Made by a program: the position numbers and the translations under genes
Shown here: one piece after another, positions 16,053-23,795 of the stretch
Layout of the letters: each line of letters begins with the position of its first letter
Position numbering within the stretch: the stretch's first letter is position 1
Origin: Spirochaetales bacterium
GTDB lineage: Bacteria > Spirochaetota > Spirochaetia > DSM-2461
Reading direction: 5' to 3'
Assembly: GCA_028532905.1 (NCBI GenBank)
Contig: JAQQAM010000276.1
Span: 1 to 40,942 of the forward strand
Length of the DNA: 40,942 nt
Notes under the pieces: generated by a model
Databases searched by the model: none
What the model saw: the letters and a program-made list of their open reading frames with translations, nothing else
Told to the model about the DNA's origin: nothing

Positions 16053-18185
16053 TCAGTTCTGATCAATACCGCGCATGGAACAGGAAATTCGTTTTCTGGG
16101 GATATCCACATCCAGAATCTTCACTTTAACCTTCTGTGCCACTTTCACAATATCCGAGGGGGAAGACACATAGCGGTCGGCCAGCTGGCTGATATGAACA
16201 AGCCCATCCTGATGAACACCAATATCCACAAAGGCTCCGAATGCGGTGACATTGGTTACAATACCGGGGAGAATCATCTCTTCCTGAAGATCCTCTATGG
16301 AGTTGACATCCTTCTCAAACTCAAAAAAGCTGAACTCCTCCCGGGGGTCCCGGCCGGGCTGCTTCAGTTCATCAATAATATCCCGGAGGGTTTCCATTCC
16401 CCGGTTTTCCTCGACAAACTGTTCAAGGGGAAGGCTTTCCACCGCTTCCGGAGTCTTGAGAAGATTATCAATCGAAATACCGAGTCTGGTACTCAGCTCT
16501 TTAATAAAGGGATACTGTTCAGGATGGATCCCCGTATTATCCAGAGGGTTCTTTCCGTTTCTGATCCGCAGAAAACCCGAGGCCTGTTCAAAGCACTTGG
16601 CTCCTACACCCTTAACTTTTTTCAGATCATTTCGGGATTTGAAAGCCCCGTTTTCATCCCTGTAGGCCACAATGGCAGCAGCTGTCCTGGCATTCAGACC
16701 GGAAACATAGGATAGAAGCTGTTCACTGGCCGTATTGAGCTCAACACCCACAGAGTTGACACAAAGCATGACCACCTCATCCAGAGCCTCCTTAAGAAGT
16801 TTCTGGTTCACATCATGCTGATACTGTCCCACACCAATGGACGAAGGATCCAGCTTCACAAGTTCCGCCAGAGGATCCATCAGCCTGCGGCCGATGGACA
16901 CGGCTCCCCGGACAGTCAGATCATAATCGGGAAACTCCTTTCGGGCGGTTTCGGAAGCAGAGTATATTGAAGCGCCACTCTCATTCACCAGAACCACGGG
17001 GATTTCTTTCAGACAATCCAGAGACAAACAGAACTGCTGCGTCTCCCGTCCTCCCGTACCATTGCCGACCGCCACAGACTCAATGCCGAACTCGTTAACA
17101 TACTTTCTGATTTTGCCCATTGCATCATCTGTTTTGCCATGGGGCTGAAGAGGATAGATCACATCATGAGCCAGAAGCTTCCCTTCGGGACTGAGACAGA
17201 CAAGCTTACAGCCCGTTCGCAAGCCCGGGTCAATAGCCAGAGTGGCTTTCTGCCCCAGAGGAGGTTCCATCAGCAGGACCCTCAGATTCTCAGCGAACAC
17301 ACGAATAGCCTCACGGTCCGCTTCTTCTTTCAGATTCTTTTTCTGTTCAGTTTCCAGACTGGGTGCCAGAAGACGCTTATAGCAGTCCTTCTCGAGATCT
17401 TCAACGAAACCATCCCATCTTCTGCTGTGTACAGGGCTGGACCGGTGAAGAGTGCTCATAGCCCGATCCTCTTCAGGTCTGATTTTCAGTTTGAGATATC
17501 CCTCTTCCGCCCCTCTGTACATGGCCAGAATTCTGTGCGACGGCGTTCTGGCTGAGATCTCTTCCCGGTTGAAATAGTCCCTGTATTTCTGTCCTTCCTC
17601 TTCTTTGCCTTTGACAGGCTTACTGAATAAAAGAGATTTCTCTTTGAACAGCTGACGCATATTCTGACGGACAGAGCTGTCTTCATTCATAAGGTCCGCC
17701 AGAATATCAGAAGCACCCTGCAGGGCTTCATCCCAGCTCTCGGCCTGTCCCTCAGACCCGTAAAATTTAGTTTTTTCAATACGGGCCGGATCAGTATTAT
17801 TCAGAATCAGATCAGCCAGGGGTTGAAGCCCCTTTTCCACTGCCGCCATTCCTCTGGTTTTCCGCTTTTGTTTATAAGGTAGATACAGGTCTTCCAGTAC
17901 AGCAGGATCCCTGCACTCTTGAATCTGTTGTTTTAGCTGTTCAGTGAGCTTTCCCTGGGATTCAATGGATTTTAGAATGGTGCCGCGCCGTTTATCCAGT
18001 TCCTGGAGCTGTTCATATGTTTTGATAATGGATGAGATGACCACCTCATCCAGATTGCCGGTTTTTTCTTTTCTGTAGCGGGCCATAAAAGGGACTGTCG
18101 CCCCTTCTGCCGCCATTTCCAGTACGGTAGAGACGGTCTGTTCCCTGAGAGAAAGCAGACCTGCTGTTTCTTTAATATTTGTCAT
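16053..18185 (-). CDS. tex: Tex family RNA-binding transcriptional accessory protein
   Basis: A 710-residue protein with the complete Tex (Spt6-like) layout. It has an N-terminal helical Tex_N region (1-185), a YqgF/RNase H-like domain from about 313 (KATLAIDPGLRTGCKLVC), tandem helix-hairpin-helix motifs at about 490-550 (LNARTAAAIVAYRDENGAF; DLKKVKGVGAKCFEQASGFL) and a C-terminal S1 domain at 637-706 (GIVTNVTAFGAFVDIGVHQDGLVHISQ). In other bacteria Tex binds nucleic acid and affects transcription and stress tolerance. The gene is monocistronic by appearance. The ATG at 18185 lies 6 nt after a -10 box and has no Shine-Dalgarno, so its mRNA is probably leaderless. Confidence 0.96.
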   Translation of the reverse strand: MTNIKETAGLLSLREQTVSTVLEMAAEGATVPFMARYRKEKTGNLDEVVISSIIKTYEQLQELDKRRGTILKSIESQGKLTEQLKQQIQECRDPAVLEDLYLPYKQKRKTRGMAAVEKGLQPLADLILNNTDPARIEKTKFYGSEGQAESWDEALQGASDILADLMNEDSSVRQNMRQLFKEKSLLFSKPVKGKEEEGQKYRDYFNREEISARTPSHRILAMYRGAEEGYLKLKIRPEEDRAMSTLHRSSPVHSRRWDGFVEDLEKDCYKRLLAPSLETEQKKNLKEEADREAIRVFAENLRVLLMEPPLGQKATLAIDPGLRTGCKLVCLSPEGKLLAHDVIYPLQPHGKTDDAMGKIRKYVNEFGIESVAVGNGTGGRETQQFCLSLDCLKEIPVVLVNESGASIYSASETARKEFPDYDLTVRGAVSIGRRLMDPLAELVKLDPSSIGVGQYQHDVNQKLLKEALDEVVMLCVNSVGVELNTASEQLLSYVSGLNARTAAAIVAYRDENGAFKSRNDLKKVKGVGAKCFEQASGFLRIRNGKNPLDNTGIHPEQYPFIKELSTRLGISIDNLLKTPEAVESLPLEQFVEENRGMETLRDIIDELKQPGRDPREEFSFFEFEKDVNSIEDLQEEMILPGIVTNVTAFGAFVDIGVHQDGLVHISQLADRYVSSPSDIVKVAQKVKVKILDVDIPRKRISCSMRGIDQN

Positions 18186-18191
18186 GAAACC

Positions 18192-18219
18192 AGTATAGAG
18201 GGTTACGGGAAAATATCAA
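18192..18219 (-). promoter_or_regulatory. Promoter of tex, with -10 box 6 nt from the ATG
   Basis: On the minus strand TTGATA (18219-18214), 16-bp spacer, TATACT (18197-18192), then 6 nt to the tex ATG. This is the same geometry as the rpe promoter (16-bp spacer, 6 nt gap, no Shine-Dalgarno). Confidence 0.7.
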
Positions 18220-18226
18220 TATAGTT

Positions 18227-18269
18227 CAGAACGCTTTTAACCGGGCCTTAATCCAGAATTTTTAACCGG
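18227..18269. repeat. Imperfect direct repeat upstream of the tex -35 box
   Basis: CAGAAcgcTTTTAACCGG at 18227-18244 and CAGAATTTTTAACCGG at 18254-18269 share the CAGAA and TTTTAACCGG blocks. They lie just upstream of the tex promoter, where an activator or repressor could bind. The intergenic stretch also holds CCGG-rich inverted segments. It could be a decayed duplication with no role. Confidence 0.45.
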
Positions 18270-18321
18270 CATTTACCCCGGCCCTGCGGGAACCTGGGTG
18301 CTTTACTGTTGAATGAGAATG

Positions 18322-18753
18322 CTATTTTCTGATCCGTTTGATCTGCAGTTCATCATCTTTTAAAGACAGTTCCAGAATTTCACTCCATCTGCTGCTTTCC
18401 GAATCAAAGTGGGAGCGGATCCGGATATATACGGTATCCGTTTTCAATTCTTCAATTTTCAGAAACCCTTCTTTAGTTGTCCAGCTCTGTCTTGATTCAG
18501 TGAAATTTCTGTCAGAAGCCATCTGCACTTCATAGGAGCGGATCATTCTGTTTCCTTCCCATTTCAGTGTATAGGGAAGCCTGGAAATAGGAGTCTCCAC
18601 AATAATTTTCGGACGGTTCAAATAGAATTCTTCTTCTGATGCCTCAGGGTCTGAGGGCTCAGTGGATTTACAAGAAGAAAAGGGATAAATCAGTAAAAGT
18701 AATAATAGGATCAGTGTTAATTTTTTATATACATTATCTGAAAATTTGTTCAT
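18322..18753 (-). CDS. Small predicted lipoprotein, fibronectin III-like
   Basis: A 143-residue protein with a poly-leucine signal peptide (LTLILLLLLLIYPFSSC). The likely lipidated cysteine is at residue 28 (box PFSSC; loose, as is common in spirochaetes). The mature part begins with an acidic Glu/Ser-rich linker. It then has beta-strand patterns (LPYTLKWEGNRMIRSYEVQMASDRNF ... VYIRIRSHFDSESSRWSEILEL) that resemble a fibronectin type III module. No function can be assigned. It is divergent from the BMP-family lipoprotein gene, with about 200 bp between them, and probably has its own promoter. Confidence 0.75.
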   Translation of the reverse strand: MNKFSDNVYKKLTLILLLLLLIYPFSSCKSTEPSDPEASEEEFYLNRPKIIVETPISRLPYTLKWEGNRMIRSYEVQMASDRNFTESRQSWTTKEGFLKIEELKTDTVYIRIRSHFDSESSRWSEILELSLKDDELQIKRIRK

Positions 18754-18884
18754 TTAAAATATTCCATTTTTAAAGTCTTGAAACAATATATAGAAAGCAT
18801 AAGGGTATGTAAAGATAAAGTGCTACAATCTGGTGCTCAATACTGTCTTCAGCTGATAAAAGGTCTTACTTTTCCTATTTCAAC

Positions 18885-18913
18885 TTGACACTCTACCATT
18901 TGAATCTTAACCT
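18885..18913 (+). promoter_or_regulatory. Promoter of the BMP/nucleoside transporter operon
   Basis: TTGACA (18885-18890), 17-bp spacer, TAACCT (18908-18913). A good Shine-Dalgarno AAGGAG (18942-18947) stands 5 nt ahead of the ATG at 18953. The perfect -35 box suggests strong expression. No purine riboswitch fold was recognised in the short leader. Confidence 0.65.
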
Positions 18914-18952
18914 AGAATTTAGAATTCTATGAATCATCTTTAAGGAGAATGT

Positions 18953-20002
18953 ATGAAAAAACTGTCTATTCTATTAGCAGTGGTTTTTGCTCTGACACTG
19001 GTTGGATGCAACAAACAGAAAGCCGAAGTTGCTGCACCTGCCGAAGAAAAACCCATGGAAGTTGTAAAAACTTCTGTAGTAATGGTTACTGACGTCGGCG
19101 GAGTGAACGATCAGTCCTTCAACCAGTCAGCCTGGGAAGGCCTGCAGAAAGCACAGAAAGACCTTGACATCAATGTATCCTACAAGGAATCAAAACAGAA
19201 TGCAGACTATATGCCCAACATGGAAAGTGTTCTGGATGATGGCAACGATCTGATCTGGGGAATCGGATTTATGATGGCTGACGCTATTCTCGAAGCCGCT
19301 CAGAACAATCCTGATCAGTACTACGCTATCATTGACAATGCTTATGAAGATACTCCCTCCAACCTGGTTGGTGTTGTTTTCGAAGCAGAACAGGCATCCT
19401 ATCTGGTTGGTTATATTGCCGGTAGAATGACTCAGACAGGTAAAGTCGGATTTATCGGTGGTATCAAGTTCTTCCTTATCGAAGAGTTTGAATATGGTTT
19501 CAAAGCCGGTGTTAAACAGGCTGGAGCCGACATCGAAGTATTTACTCAGTATGCCGAGTCTTTTACAGACGCTGCCAAGGGTAAATCTATTGCCAACTCC
19601 ATGTACCAGCAGGGTGCAGACATTATCTTCCACGCCGCCGGCGGTGTTGGAAACGGTCTGATTGAAGCTGCCAAAGAGCAGGGCAAATGGGCTATCGGTG
19701 TTGACAGAGACCAGAATGATCTGGCTCCCGATAACGTGCTGACCTCTGCCATGAAGAGAGTTGACAACGGTATCTACAATCTGTCCAAGGAACTGGCCGA
19801 AGGAAACTTCCCCGGCGGTACCACTGTAGCTTACGGTCTGGCTGAAGGCGGTGTTGGAATTGCTCCCACTAGCTCAAAGCACGTCCCCGCCGACATTCTT
19901 GCTGAAGTTGAAATGCTTGAGAAGAAAATCATTGCCGGTGAATTTGTAGTTCCCAATACAGCCGATACACTGGCTGCTTATAAAGTTGTTGATTTAAAAT
20001 AA
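18953..20002 (+). CDS. BMP-family (PnrA/TmpC-like) nucleoside-binding lipoprotein
   Basis: Substrate-binding lipoprotein of an ABC importer. The signal peptide ends in the lipobox LVGC with Cys19. Residues ~37-345 match the BMP family: VVMVTDVGGVNDQSFNQSAWEGLQ near the start, YYAIIDNAYEDTPSNLVGVVFEAEQASYLVGYIAG, and GADIIFHAAGGVGNGLIEAAKEQGKWAIGVDRDQ. In Treponema pallidum the homologue PnrA (TmpC) binds purine nucleosides, and BMP proteins of Bacillus bind guanosine or related nucleosides. Ligand choice cannot be read here with certainty, but the downstream ATPase and permeases are of the nucleoside type and deoB/deoC lie nearby. It has a strong Shine-Dalgarno and promoter and is separated from the ATPase gene by a hairpin. 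Confidence 0.93.
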   Translation: MKKLSILLAVVFALTLVGCNKQKAEVAAPAEEKPMEVVKTSVVMVTDVGGVNDQSFNQSAWEGLQKAQKDLDINVSYKESKQNADYMPNMESVLDDGNDLIWGIGFMMADAILEAAQNNPDQYYAIIDNAYEDTPSNLVGVVFEAEQASYLVGYIAGRMTQTGKVGFIGGIKFFLIEEFEYGFKAGVKQAGADIEVFTQYAESFTDAAKGKSIANSMYQQGADIIFHAAGGVGNGLIEAAKEQGKWAIGVDRDQNDLAPDNVLTSAMKRVDNGIYNLSKELAEGNFPGGTTVAYGLAEGGVGIAPTSSKHVPADILAEVEMLEKKIIAGEFVVPNTADTLAAYKVVDLK

Positions 20003-20028
20003 TCAGCTTACAATTAAGTTAATTTAAA

Positions 20029-20060
20029 TGACCCTGCCTCCGGCGGGGTCAATTCTTTTC
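20029..20060 (+). terminator. Attenuator-like hairpin between lipoprotein and ATPase genes
   Basis: TGACCCTGCC (20029-20038), loop TCC, GGCGGGGTCA (20042-20051). This is a 10-bp stem with one T-G wobble, followed by the U-rich ATTCTTTTC. It lies 27 nt after the lipoprotein stop and 23 nt before the ATPase start, so partial termination would make the binding protein more abundant than the transporter core. Confidence 0.75.
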
Positions 20061-20073
20061 TGGAGGGAAGTCT

Positions 20074-21603
20074 TTGAATAATTATGATTTCGACCAGATC
20101 GCAGTTGAGATGAAAGGGATCACCCAGAAATTCGGTTCCCTTGTAGCCAATGACAATATTGACCTGACCGTTCATAAAGGAGAAGTTCATGCCCTTCTCG
20201 GTGAAAACGGTGCCGGTAAAACGACTCTGGTAAACTCTCTGTACGGTCTGTACCACCCCACATCAGGGGATATTTTCATCAATGGTGAAAAGGTCGTTAT
20301 GGATACGCCGAATGTTGCCATCGGACATGGTATCGGTATGGTGCATCAGCATTTTATGCTTATCAAACCTTTCACAGTTGTTGAAAATATTATTCTGGGT
20401 AAAGAAACCCACAAACACGGTGTTCTGGATATGGAACGGGCAACGAAAGAAGTCATGGAATTATCCGAACGCTACGGACTGACCATCGATCCAACAGCCT
20501 GTATACAGGATATTACTGTCGGAATGCAGCAGAGAGTCGAGATTCTTAAAACCCTCTACAGAGGAGCGGATATTCTCATTCTGGACGAGCCTACTGCCGT
20601 ACTGACTCCCCAGGAGATCCTCGACCTGATCAAGATCATCAATAATCTGACTGATCAGGGCAAAACCATAATCATTATTACTCATAAACTGAAAGAGATT
20701 AAGGATGTTGCCGACTTCTGTACCATTATCAGAAGAGGAAAGAAGATCGACACCGTCAAGGTTGCAGATGTAAGTGAATCCGACCTGGCATCCATGATGG
20801 TCGGACGGGAAGTCTCCTTCAAGGTCGACAAGGAAGAATCAGAACCCGGTGACATCGTACTGGAAGTGAATGATCTCCATGTTAAAGACAACAGGGATAT
20901 TCCTGCTGTGGAAGGTCTCAGTCTGAAAGTCAGACGGGGAGAAATTCTGGGGATTGCCGGTGTAGACGGCAACGGCCAGAATGAGCTGGTTGATGCACTG
21001 ACCGGGATACGGAAGGCGGAATCCGGCGAAGTTCTTGTCAACGGGAACAACATTCTGGGCCTGAATCCGAGAGGTATTCTTGATCATAAGGTGTCCACCA
21101 TCCCCCAGGACAGGCAGAAACGGGGTCTGGTACTGGAATATTCCATCGCCGAAAATATAATCATCGAAAATTATAAGAAAGCCCCTTTCTCCAGAAAGGG
21201 ATGGCTTAATTTTCCTGCCATCAGGGAATATGCACGCAAACTGGTTAAGGAGTTTGATGTCAGACCGGATGATGAGAACTACATTTCCGGTTCTCTGTCC
21301 GGCGGTAATCAGCAGAAGGTTATCATTGCCAGGGAGATCTCAAACAATCCCGACCTGCTGATTGCAGTACAGCCCACGCGCGGTCTGGATGTGGGTGCTA
21401 TTGAATATGTTCATAAGGCACTGGTGGCTCAGAGAGACAAGGGAAAGGCGGTTCTGCTCATTTCACTGGAACTGGATGAGGTCATCAATGTGTCCGACAG
21501 GATCGGAGTAATTTATGAAGGAAAGATTGTGGGAGAAGTTAAGGCCGAAGGGGCCGATGAAAACGAAATCGGACTGATGATGGCAGGAGGAAGCAACTCA
21601 TGA
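20074..21603 (+). CDS. Nucleoside ABC transporter ATP-binding protein (double NBD)
   Basis: A 509-residue protein with two fused nucleotide-binding domains, energising import with the two following permeases. NBD1 has Walker A GENGAGKTT, a signature ITVGMQQRVEI and Walker B ILILDEPTAVLTP. NBD2 has the degenerate P-loop GVDGNGQNEL typical of the RbsA/YufO class, a canonical LSGGNQQKV signature and LLIAVQPTRGLDVGA. The start is TTG at 20074, with GGAGG 7 nt upstream; no ATG is in a suitable place. It overlaps the next gene by 4 nt (ATGA). This class occurs with BMP-type binding proteins in nucleoside importers. Confidence 0.94.
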   Translation: MNNYDFDQIAVEMKGITQKFGSLVANDNIDLTVHKGEVHALLGENGAGKTTLVNSLYGLYHPTSGDIFINGEKVVMDTPNVAIGHGIGMVHQHFMLIKPFTVVENIILGKETHKHGVLDMERATKEVMELSERYGLTIDPTACIQDITVGMQQRVEILKTLYRGADILILDEPTAVLTPQEILDLIKIINNLTDQGKTIIIITHKLKEIKDVADFCTIIRRGKKIDTVKVADVSESDLASMMVGREVSFKVDKEESEPGDIVLEVNDLHVKDNRDIPAVEGLSLKVRRGEILGIAGVDGNGQNELVDALTGIRKAESGEVLVNGNNILGLNPRGILDHKVSTIPQDRQKRGLVLEYSIAENIIIENYKKAPFSRKGWLNFPAIREYARKLVKEFDVRPDDENYISGSLSGGNQQKVIIAREISNNPDLLIAVQPTRGLDVGAIEYVHKALVAQRDKGKAVLLISLELDEVINVSDRIGVIYEGKIVGEVKAEGADENEIGLMMAGGSNS

Positions 21604-22703
21604 AAAACCCATTGAAAAACTCAGCACTGGGAATAACGCTGATTTCAATCCTCCTCGGACTTTTTGTGGGAGCTCTGATCCTCCTGTTTATCGGATACAA
21701 CCCCATAGAAGCCTACAGCGTTATGCTGAACGGTATATTCGGTTCCGTCCGTTATCTGTCCTGGACAATCATCTACGCCACACCCATTATCCTGACCGGT
21801 CTGTCTGTGGCTTTTGCCTTCAAAACCGGTCTGTTCAATATTGGTGCCGAAGGGCAGTATATTGTAGGCGCTCTGACAGCGGCTCTTGTGGGATATTATG
21901 TCCCCATGCCCACTCTGCTCCATATTCCCTTTGTGCTGATCTGCAGTATTACAGCGGGGTCCCTCTGGGGAAGCATAGCCGGCTACCTGAAAGCCCGGTT
22001 CGGTGTGAATGAAGTTATCTCCACCATAATGCTCAACTGGATCGCCCTGTATCTGAATAATTTCTTTGTATTGAACGAGAAGATTAAGCGTCCCGGTTCT
22101 GAGGCCACAAACAAAATTCTGGATTCAGCCAAGATCATCTTCTTTGATGTGTGGAAAAAAAGTCCCGATGGCCAGGCCTTCCGGAAAGCCCACCCCTTTT
22201 TCAATGATATTTTCAGAACTCCCGCCAATGCCGGTTTTCTGATTGCCATCCTGGCGGCTGTTCTCGTTCTGCTGATTCTCAATAAAACAACCCTGGGATA
22301 CAGTCTGAAAGCAGTAGGATTCAACAAAGACGCAGCCGAGTTCGGCGGCATCAATATAAAATCCAGCATGATCAGCTCCATGGCCATTGCCGGAGGTCTC
22401 TCCGGACTGGCAGGTGCCGTACAGGTTACAGGTTTTACCCGGGAAGCATCGGCTCTGGCAGCCATGGAAGGCTACGGTTTTGAGGGGATCTCAGTTGCTC
22501 TGATCGGAGCCAACAATCCAATAGGATGTGTTCTGGCTGGACTTTTCTACGGTGCCCTGAAATACGGAGGGTCTAAAATACAGCCCAGAATCGGCGCCCC
22601 CTATGAAATCATCAGCATTATCATGGGAACAATAGTACTGTTTATCGCCATGCCCAAGCTGATAAGAATGATGAAAATCACCAAGAAAAAGGAGGCTGAA
22701 TAA
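21600..22703 (+). CDS. Nucleoside ABC transporter permease 1 (YufP-like)
   Basis: A 367-residue integral membrane protein of the branched-chain/ribose-type permease family, with about 9-10 transmembrane segments. The motif GLSVAFAFKTGLFNIGAEGQYIVG is typical of the larger permease of BMP-type systems, as is the SLKAVGFNKDAAEFGGINIKSS segment with GFNKDAAEFGGI, the likely coupling region. It follows the ATPase with a 4-nt overlap and shares one base with the second permease (TAATG), so the three genes are translationally coupled. It probably forms a heterodimer with the next product. Confidence 0.93.
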   Translation: MKNPLKNSALGITLISILLGLFVGALILLFIGYNPIEAYSVMLNGIFGSVRYLSWTIIYATPIILTGLSVAFAFKTGLFNIGAEGQYIVGALTAALVGYYVPMPTLLHIPFVLICSITAGSLWGSIAGYLKARFGVNEVISTIMLNWIALYLNNFFVLNEKIKRPGSEATNKILDSAKIIFFDVWKKSPDGQAFRKAHPFFNDIFRTPANAGFLIAILAAVLVLLILNKTTLGYSLKAVGFNKDAAEFGGINIKSSMISSMAIAGGLSGLAGAVQVTGFTREASALAAMEGYGFEGISVALIGANNPIGCVLAGLFYGALKYGGSKIQPRIGAPYEIISIIMGTIVLFIAMPKLIRMMKITKKKEAE

Positions 22704-23632
22704 TGCTGCTTGAAAGTATAGCCTTTTTACTGGGGACCACACTCATGTATGCCACTCCCCTGATCTATACCTCCCTGGGAGGAACCATCTCTGAAAACTC
22801 CGGTGTTGTAAATATCGGACTGGAAGGGATTATGTTTATGGGTGCCTTTATCGGGGCGGCCATCGGATATTATACCCACAGCGGCTGGATCGGATTTCTG
22901 GCTGCCGGTGTTGTGGGCGGCCTGTTCGGCCTGCTTCATGCGGTAGCCTGTATCAGTTTTACTGCCGATCAGGTTGTATCGGGGATCGCCATCAACTTCC
23001 TGGGTCCCGGTTTTGCCCTGCTCCTGAGCCGTCTTATGTTTGACGGTGCCGCCATGACACTTCCCCTTCCCCTGGATGAGAAGATTTCACGCCCTCTGAA
23101 CGGGCTGTTTCCCCAGAACTCTTTCTTTGATGTCATTTTAAACCGGTACTCCACCGTGTATCTGGCCTTTTTCCTGGTTCTGGTGGTCTGGTTTGTTCTG
23201 TATAAGACAAAACTGGGACTGAGAATCAGATCGGTCGGTGAGCATCCTGAAGCCGCAGCCACTCTGGGTATCGATGTTTATAAGATCAGATATATGTCTG
23301 TTATAGCCTCGGGAGTCTTTGCCGGTTTCGGAGGAGCTGCTGTGAGTGTCGCCATTGTATCCCAGTTCAGAATTACATTGATTTCCGGACAGGGGTTTAT
23401 TGCACTGGCGGCCATGATCTTCGGTAAATGGAAACCCCAGGGTGCCATGTGGGCCTGTCTGCTCTTCGGTTTTGCCCAGGCGATCGTTGTTTTTATGCCC
23501 CGGACAGGGATTGAAGTCTCCTCCCAGCTCCTGAGCATGCTGCCCTATATCCTTACCCTGATCCTGCTGGTTGTGTTTGTAGGTAAATCTGTTGCTCCTT
23601 CTGCGGATGGTAAAATCTACGAGAAGAACTGA
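22703..23632 (+). CDS. Nucleoside ABC transporter permease 2 (YufQ-like)
   Basis: A 309-residue permease of the same family as the preceding one but shorter, with about 8-9 transmembrane segments. It shows PLIYTSLGGTISENSGVVNIGLEGIMFMGAF near the N-terminus and LGLRIRSVGEHPEAAATLGIDVYKIRY, the coupling-helix region with EHPEAA, then the GFAGFGGAAVSV-type glycine-rich helix. It is the last gene of the importer operon and is followed 40 bp later by a strong intrinsic terminator. Confidence 0.93.
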   Translation: MLLESIAFLLGTTLMYATPLIYTSLGGTISENSGVVNIGLEGIMFMGAFIGAAIGYYTHSGWIGFLAAGVVGGLFGLLHAVACISFTADQVVSGIAINFLGPGFALLLSRLMFDGAAMTLPLPLDEKISRPLNGLFPQNSFFDVILNRYSTVYLAFFLVLVVWFVLYKTKLGLRIRSVGEHPEAAATLGIDVYKIRYMSVIASGVFAGFGGAAVSVAIVSQFRITLISGQGFIALAAMIFGKWKPQGAMWACLLFGFAQAIVVFMPRTGIEVSSQLLSMLPYILTLILLVVFVGKSVAPSADGKIYEKN

Positions 23633-23672
23633 TACAGATTGATAAATAATGCGGGACTCAGGTTCCCATATG

Positions 23673-23716
23673 AGCTGTCCGAAACAGGATGATGTCCTTC
23701 GGACAGCTTTTTTTTG
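23673..23716 (+). terminator. Intrinsic terminator of the nucleoside importer operon
   Basis: AGCTGTCCGAA (23673-23683) pairs perfectly with TTCGGACAGCT (23698-23708), followed by a run of eight T. Inside the 14-base loop GGA can pair with TCC. It points rightward. Confidence 0.92.
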
Positions 23717-23735
23717 TTTTCCAGACGCCGGTGCA

Positions 23736-23780
23736 GGCTTATTGAAGCCCGGCACAAGGCAGCTGAAAGCCTTTCAGCTG
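23736..23780. repeat. Two adjacent inverted repeats at the convergent operon junction
   Basis: GGCTT-ATTG-AAGCC (23736-23749), flanked by GTGC and GCAC, is followed by the perfect CAGCTGAAA-GCC-TTTCAGCTG (23760-23780). They lie just past the end of the minus-strand URO-D gene. Neither strand has a T-tract after them, so they may be a non-canonical terminator or an mRNA 3'-end stabiliser for the deo operon. Confidence 0.55.
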
Positions 23781-23795
23781 AAATATGAAGATCAG

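Noticed and set aside
18754-18952. Possible purine riboswitch ahead of the BMP gene
   Set aside because: The promoter lies only about 65 bp before the start codon, leaving no room for a purine aptamer, and no matching conserved core was seen.
23138-23755. Minus-strand open frame overlapping the second permease and its terminator
   Set aside because: It crosses a strong plus-strand terminator and is antisense to a membrane protein; no start signal is seen.
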